Source: an uncultured Syntrophomonadaceae bacterium (GTDB lineage Bacteria > Bacillota > Syntrophomonadia > Syntrophomonadales > Syntrophomonadaceae). Taken from it: a stretch of 9,559 nucleotides of DNA. Each line of letters begins with the position of its first letter. Within the stretch, counting starts at the first letter, position 1. The position numbers and the translations under genes are program-made. Below, in pieces: positions 7,521 through 9,559 of this stretch. The stretch spans positions 1 through 9,559 of the forward strand of contig CALXSZ010000005.1 of NCBI GenBank assembly GCA_944391275.1, given 5' to 3'. The notes beneath the pieces were generated by a model, which had not been told where the DNA came from, made no database searches, and saw nothing but the letters and a program-made list of their open reading frames with translations.

Positions 7521-7538
7521 TGTGGACAATGTGTATAG
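7521..7538 (-). other. Two abutting DnaA-box-like 9-mers beside the trios (oriC)
   Basis: Read on the - strand, CTATACACA (7538-7530) is followed without a gap by TTGTCCACA (7529-7521). The second differs from the consensus TTATCCACA at one base and the first at two. Both face the DnaA-trio array. Tandem DnaA-boxes next to trios form the core unwinding element of bacterial origins, where they position the DnaA filament. The first box alone would be weak evidence; the abutting geometry and the trios raise confidence. Confidence 0.8.
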
Positions 7539-7627
7539 AGGGTTCTTGTCCAGTTTTTCTGGGCGATTCCGTTTGTTATTAAAGTTGTTGAAAGAAATTT
7601 TTTTTCGTTTTTTCTCTGTTTGTTTTC

Positions 7628-7636
7628 TGTTGATAA
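7628..7636 (-). other. DnaA-box-like 9-mer just after the dnaA stop
   Basis: TTATCAACA on the - strand differs from TTATCCACA at one base and begins 3 nt after the dnaA TAA. Between it and the box pair at 7521-7538 lies an AT-rich stretch with runs of A on the coding strand. It could be an accessory DnaA site of the origin. A single near-match in AT-rich sequence may also arise by chance. Confidence 0.5.
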
Positions 7637-7638
7637 TG

Positions 7639-9003
7639 TTAGAGCAGCGGTTTGGCATTGGGGTTGATTTTTTTGTTCAGCTCTTCAATGGCTTTCCGTG
7701 TTTTTTCGTCGTTTTGAATATCCTGTTCAATTTTTTCGATGGCGTGTAATACGGTGGTATGATCTCTTCCGCCGAATTCTTCTCCAATCAGCGGCAGGGA
7801 ATAGCTCGTTAGTTTCCGGCAGAGGTACATAGCGATATGCCGCGGAAGCACCAGTTGTTTGTTCCGTTTTTTGGAAAGAAATTCTTCCATGCTGACTTGA
7901 TAGTAAGCGCAAACTTCCTTTTGAATGAGCGGAATCGTAATCTGCGCAGGTTTGGGCGGTGGAAGAATGTCTTTTAGCGCTTCCACAGTAGTTTCCATAT
8001 TGATGGGTTTGCCGGCAATTTTCGCGTAGGCCACCAGACGAACCAGAGCGCCTTCGAGTTCCCGTATGTTGGATTGGATCGAAGCGGCGATATAGGTGAG
8101 AATATCGTATGGAATATCTAATTGATCCGTTTGTGATTTTTTCATTAAAATAGCAATGCGCGTTTCCAGGTCCGGCGCCTGAATATCGGTAATAAGGCCC
8201 CACTCAAAACGAGAACGGAGCCGGTCTTCGAGCGTGGGGATGCTTTTCGGCGGTCGATCGCTGGAGAGGACAACTTGTTTATTGGCTTCGTAAAGCGTAT
8301 TAAAGGTATGGAAAAGTTCTTCCTGGGTTCGTTCCTTTCCGGCTAAAAACTGGATATCGTCGATCAAAAGCACGTCGCAGCTTCTGTAACGGTTGCGAAA
8401 ATCCGGCGCTTTATCGTCTCGGATGGAGCCAATTAACTCGTTGGTGAATTGTTCGCAGGAAACGTAACGAACTTTAAAAAGCGGATTTTTCTCCAAAACG
8501 CGATGGCCGATGGCATGCATTAGATGGGTTTTTCCTAATCCGACGCCGCCGTAAATGAACAACGGATTATAAGCGGTCGCCGGCGTTTCTCCGACAGCGT
8601 AACAGGCTGCATGCGCAAAACGGTTGCTGTTTCCCACCACAAACGTGTCAAAGGTATACCGGGCGTTTAAATTAGCCGCTTGAATATTGGATTTTGGGTC
8701 CTCGCGCATGTCTGCTTCGGCATACAAAAGATTTTCAGAAAATTCCGCGTTTTTATCTAAAAGAAGAATTTGCACAGGTTCATGGCAAATAGCGGAAAAT
8801 TTTTCTTCCAAAGTTTTCAGATAGCGCGAAGCGATCCAATCTTTGGCAACAAATCCGTTTACCAGCAAATAGACCTTTCCATTTACTGTTTTTTGATAGT
8901 CTACCTTCGAAAACCAGGTATCAAAAGTCACTTTGCCTAATTCGGAACGCATAGAGGACATCACTTGCTGCCATATGGTTCGGTAATCTAATTCCGTCAA
9001 CAT
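7639..9003 (-). CDS. dnaA: Chromosomal replication initiator protein DnaA
   Basis: DnaA is the AAA+ initiator that binds DnaA-boxes, opens oriC and recruits the helicase. The 454 residues contain domain I (about 1-82), a short linker domain II (about 83-112), the AAA+ domain III and the DNA-binding domain IV. Seen motifs are Walker A GGVGLGKTH (152-160), Walker B LLIDDIQFL (212-220), sensor 1 VVLSSDRPP (244-252), the arginine-finger region DRLRSRFEWGL (260-270), sensor 2 NIRELEGAL (312-320) and the box-recognition signature GGRDHTTVLHA (411-421). The segment ELIGSIRDDK keeps two isoleucines (I191, I194) at the places that bind the origin single strand in B. subtilis DnaA. The ATG at 9003 has AGGAGG five bases upstream. 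DnaA-box-like sites immediately upstream suggest autoregulation. It is the first gene of the cluster. Confidence 0.98.
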   Translation of the reverse strand: MLTELDYRTIWQQVMSSMRSELGKVTFDTWFSKVDYQKTVNGKVYLLVNGFVAKDWIASRYLKTLEEKFSAICHEPVQILLLDKNAEFSENLLYAEADMREDPKSNIQAANLNARYTFDTFVVGNSNRFAHAACYAVGETPATAYNPLFIYGGVGLGKTHLMHAIGHRVLEKNPLFKVRYVSCEQFTNELIGSIRDDKAPDFRNRYRSCDVLLIDDIQFLAGKERTQEELFHTFNTLYEANKQVVLSSDRPPKSIPTLEDRLRSRFEWGLITDIQAPDLETRIAILMKKSQTDQLDIPYDILTYIAASIQSNIRELEGALVRLVAYAKIAGKPINMETTVEALKDILPPPKPAQITIPLIQKEVCAYYQVSMEEFLSKKRNKQLVLPRHIAMYLCRKLTSYSLPLIGEEFGGRDHTTVLHAIEKIEQDIQNDEKTRKAIEELNKKINPNAKPLL

Positions 9004-9008
9004 GCAGA

Positions 9009-9046
9009 CCTCCTGTTGAAAATGTGGAAAAAGTCCTTGTGGAAAA
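9009..9046 (-). promoter_or_regulatory. DnaA-box-like cluster overlapping the dnaA leader
   Basis: Three 9-mers lie in the same orientation as dnaA: TTTTCCACA (9046-9038), TTTTCCACA (9031-9023) and, abutting it, TTTTCAACA (9022-9014). The first two differ from TTATCCACA at one base, the third at two. The last one touches the AGGAGG ribosome binding site (9014-9009) of dnaA. In many bacteria DnaA bound near its own gene both represses dnaA and forms part of the origin; the position fits both. Binding is inferred from similarity only. Confidence 0.65.
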
Positions 9047-9424
9047 GTCTAAATCAGTGGATTTCTCCTAAATGTATGAATTAGCAGCGGCGGTTTAAAA
9101 CGGCGCACTGACGCATTCTAATTTATTATAGTAGCAGAAATCGCAACATTTTTCCAGAGGGAACAGGAGAATCGTTCAGAAAACAAATATTTTCTTTTTT
9201 TTCCATATGATGTAAAATTTTTATAAAAAAGAGAGAAGTTTCTGAATGATTACCATAAAAAGAAGATAAAAAAGAACCTATTTCAAAAAAAGAGAGGAAA
9301 ATACAGGGGAAAAAAATGGAATCATTTCTAAAAAAAATTTTTCTTCATTGACAACAAATAAAAAAGAAAAAATTAAGTGATGAATGCGGATAAAATTTGA
9401 AGAAGGACTGGCTGATCGAATGGA
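9047..9424. other. Gene-free A/T-rich region upstream of dnaA
   Basis: No gene of credible length is found on either strand. Positions 9084-9114 are GC-rich; 9121-9130 hold a TATAAT on the - strand. From about 9170 to 9400 the sequence is strongly A/T-rich, with the + strand mostly A and G from about 9222 on. It includes a perfect 12-bp palindrome TTTTTATAAAAA (9218-9229). A TTGACA on the + strand at 9348-9353 could be a -35 box for a divergent gene beyond the window (rpmH is the usual neighbour in related genomes), but no convincing -10 follows. The region may belong to a bipartite origin; that is inference. Confidence 0.6.
9125..9130 (-). promoter_or_regulatory. Possible -10 element (TATAAT) for dnaA
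   Basis: A perfect TATAAT lies about 120 nt upstream of the dnaA start on the coding strand. No good -35 is seen at 16-18 nt; TTGCGA is only 10 nt upstream, so the promoter is not established. A GC-rich patch (about 9084-9114) lies between it and the DnaA-box cluster. Confidence 0.4.
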
Positions 9425-9559
9425 TGTTTACAAGCAGAATTTAAAGGAAAAGAAGCAATGCGTGTTTAAGGAAAAAGTATAAAAGACATAGAAAAGAAGT
9501 TGTGTTTACAAACAGAATTTAAAAGGAAAAGAAGCAATGCGTGTTTAAGGAAAAAGTAT
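9425..9559. repeat. Two direct copies of a 56/57-nt repeat at the window edge
   Basis: Copy 1 is 9425-9480 and copy 2 is 9503-9559, a period of 78 nt with a 22-nt unrelated spacer. They differ by one substitution (G at 9434 against A in copy 2) and one extra A in copy 2. Both begin TGTTTACAA and end GGAAAAAGTAT. Each copy contains a smaller echo: TTTAAAGGAAAAG and TTTAAGGAAAAAG about 24 nt apart. The extra base shifts the reading frame between copies, which argues against coding. Function is unknown; an origin-linked repeat or the leader of a divergent gene are possibilities. More copies may lie beyond the window. Confidence 0.9.

Noticed and set aside
7546..7554. TTGTCCAGT on the + strand as a further DnaA-box
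   Set aside because: It has three mismatches to the consensus, which is expected by chance in this sequence.
9348..9376. A + strand promoter starting with TTGACA at 9348
   Set aside because: No convincing -10 hexamer occurs 16-18 nt downstream (AATTAA is poor), so it is mentioned only as a possibility in the region entry.
9384..9482. A 32-codon open frame starting ATG at 9384 on the + strand and running through repeat copy 1
   Set aside because: There is no ribosome binding site, no recognisable protein, and the frame is broken in repeat copy 2 by the extra A.
1..9559. CRISPR arrays, insertion sequences, tRNA or rRNA genes, phage or defence genes
   Set aside because: None is seen; the window is core replication genes with normal intergenic regions.

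Overview
The window carries the replication-initiation gene cluster of a bacterium that looks like a member of the Bacillota (Firmicutes). The evidence is the order dnaA-dnaN-recF-remB-gyrB-gyrA, a RemB (YaaB-type) gene between recF and gyrB, a short GyrB of 634 residues, strong AGGAGG-type ribosome binding sites on every gene, GTG and TTG starts, and a DnaA close to the Bacillus/Clostridium type. I cannot name the class with confidence.

Layout. Positions 1-360 (+) hold the C-terminal end of an NhaC-family Na+/H+ antiporter that begins outside the window. It converges on the replication cluster, with a Rho-independent hairpin at 442-470 in between. From 9003 down to 541 (-) run dnaA, dnaN, recF, remB, gyrB and gyrA. 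After dnaN the genes are nearly gap-free: 21 nt between dnaN and recF, a 4-nt overlap recF/remB, an 8-nt overlap remB/gyrB, and 12 nt between gyrB and gyrA. The S4-domain gene yaaA, usual between dnaN and recF in relatives, is absent. The other two gaps are the 177-nt dnaA-dnaN spacer and more than 550 nt upstream of dnaA.

These gaps look like a bipartite oriC. The dnaA-dnaN spacer holds two abutting DnaA-box-like 9-mers followed directly by seven TAG/TAA trinucleotides and then AT-rich sequence. This is the DnaA-box plus DnaA-trio arrangement of the bacterial basal unwinding system. Upstream of dnaA is a second cluster of DnaA-box-like sites just before the ribosome binding site, then a TATAAT hexamer, a long A/T-rich purine-skewed stretch (about 9170-9400), and two copies of an unexplained 56/57-nt direct repeat that run up to the window's edge.

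Together the genes supply the initiator (DnaA) and its origin, the sliding clamp (DnaN), a gap-repair loader (RecF), a DNA-binding matrix regulator (RemB), and both gyrase subunits that remove the supercoils made by replication. No novel multi-gene system is visible. The notable points are the compact origin unwinding element, the repeat pair, and unusual residues in GyrA (Gln at the quinolone-region Asp/Glu position) and RecF (GPHLDD instead of GPHRDD).
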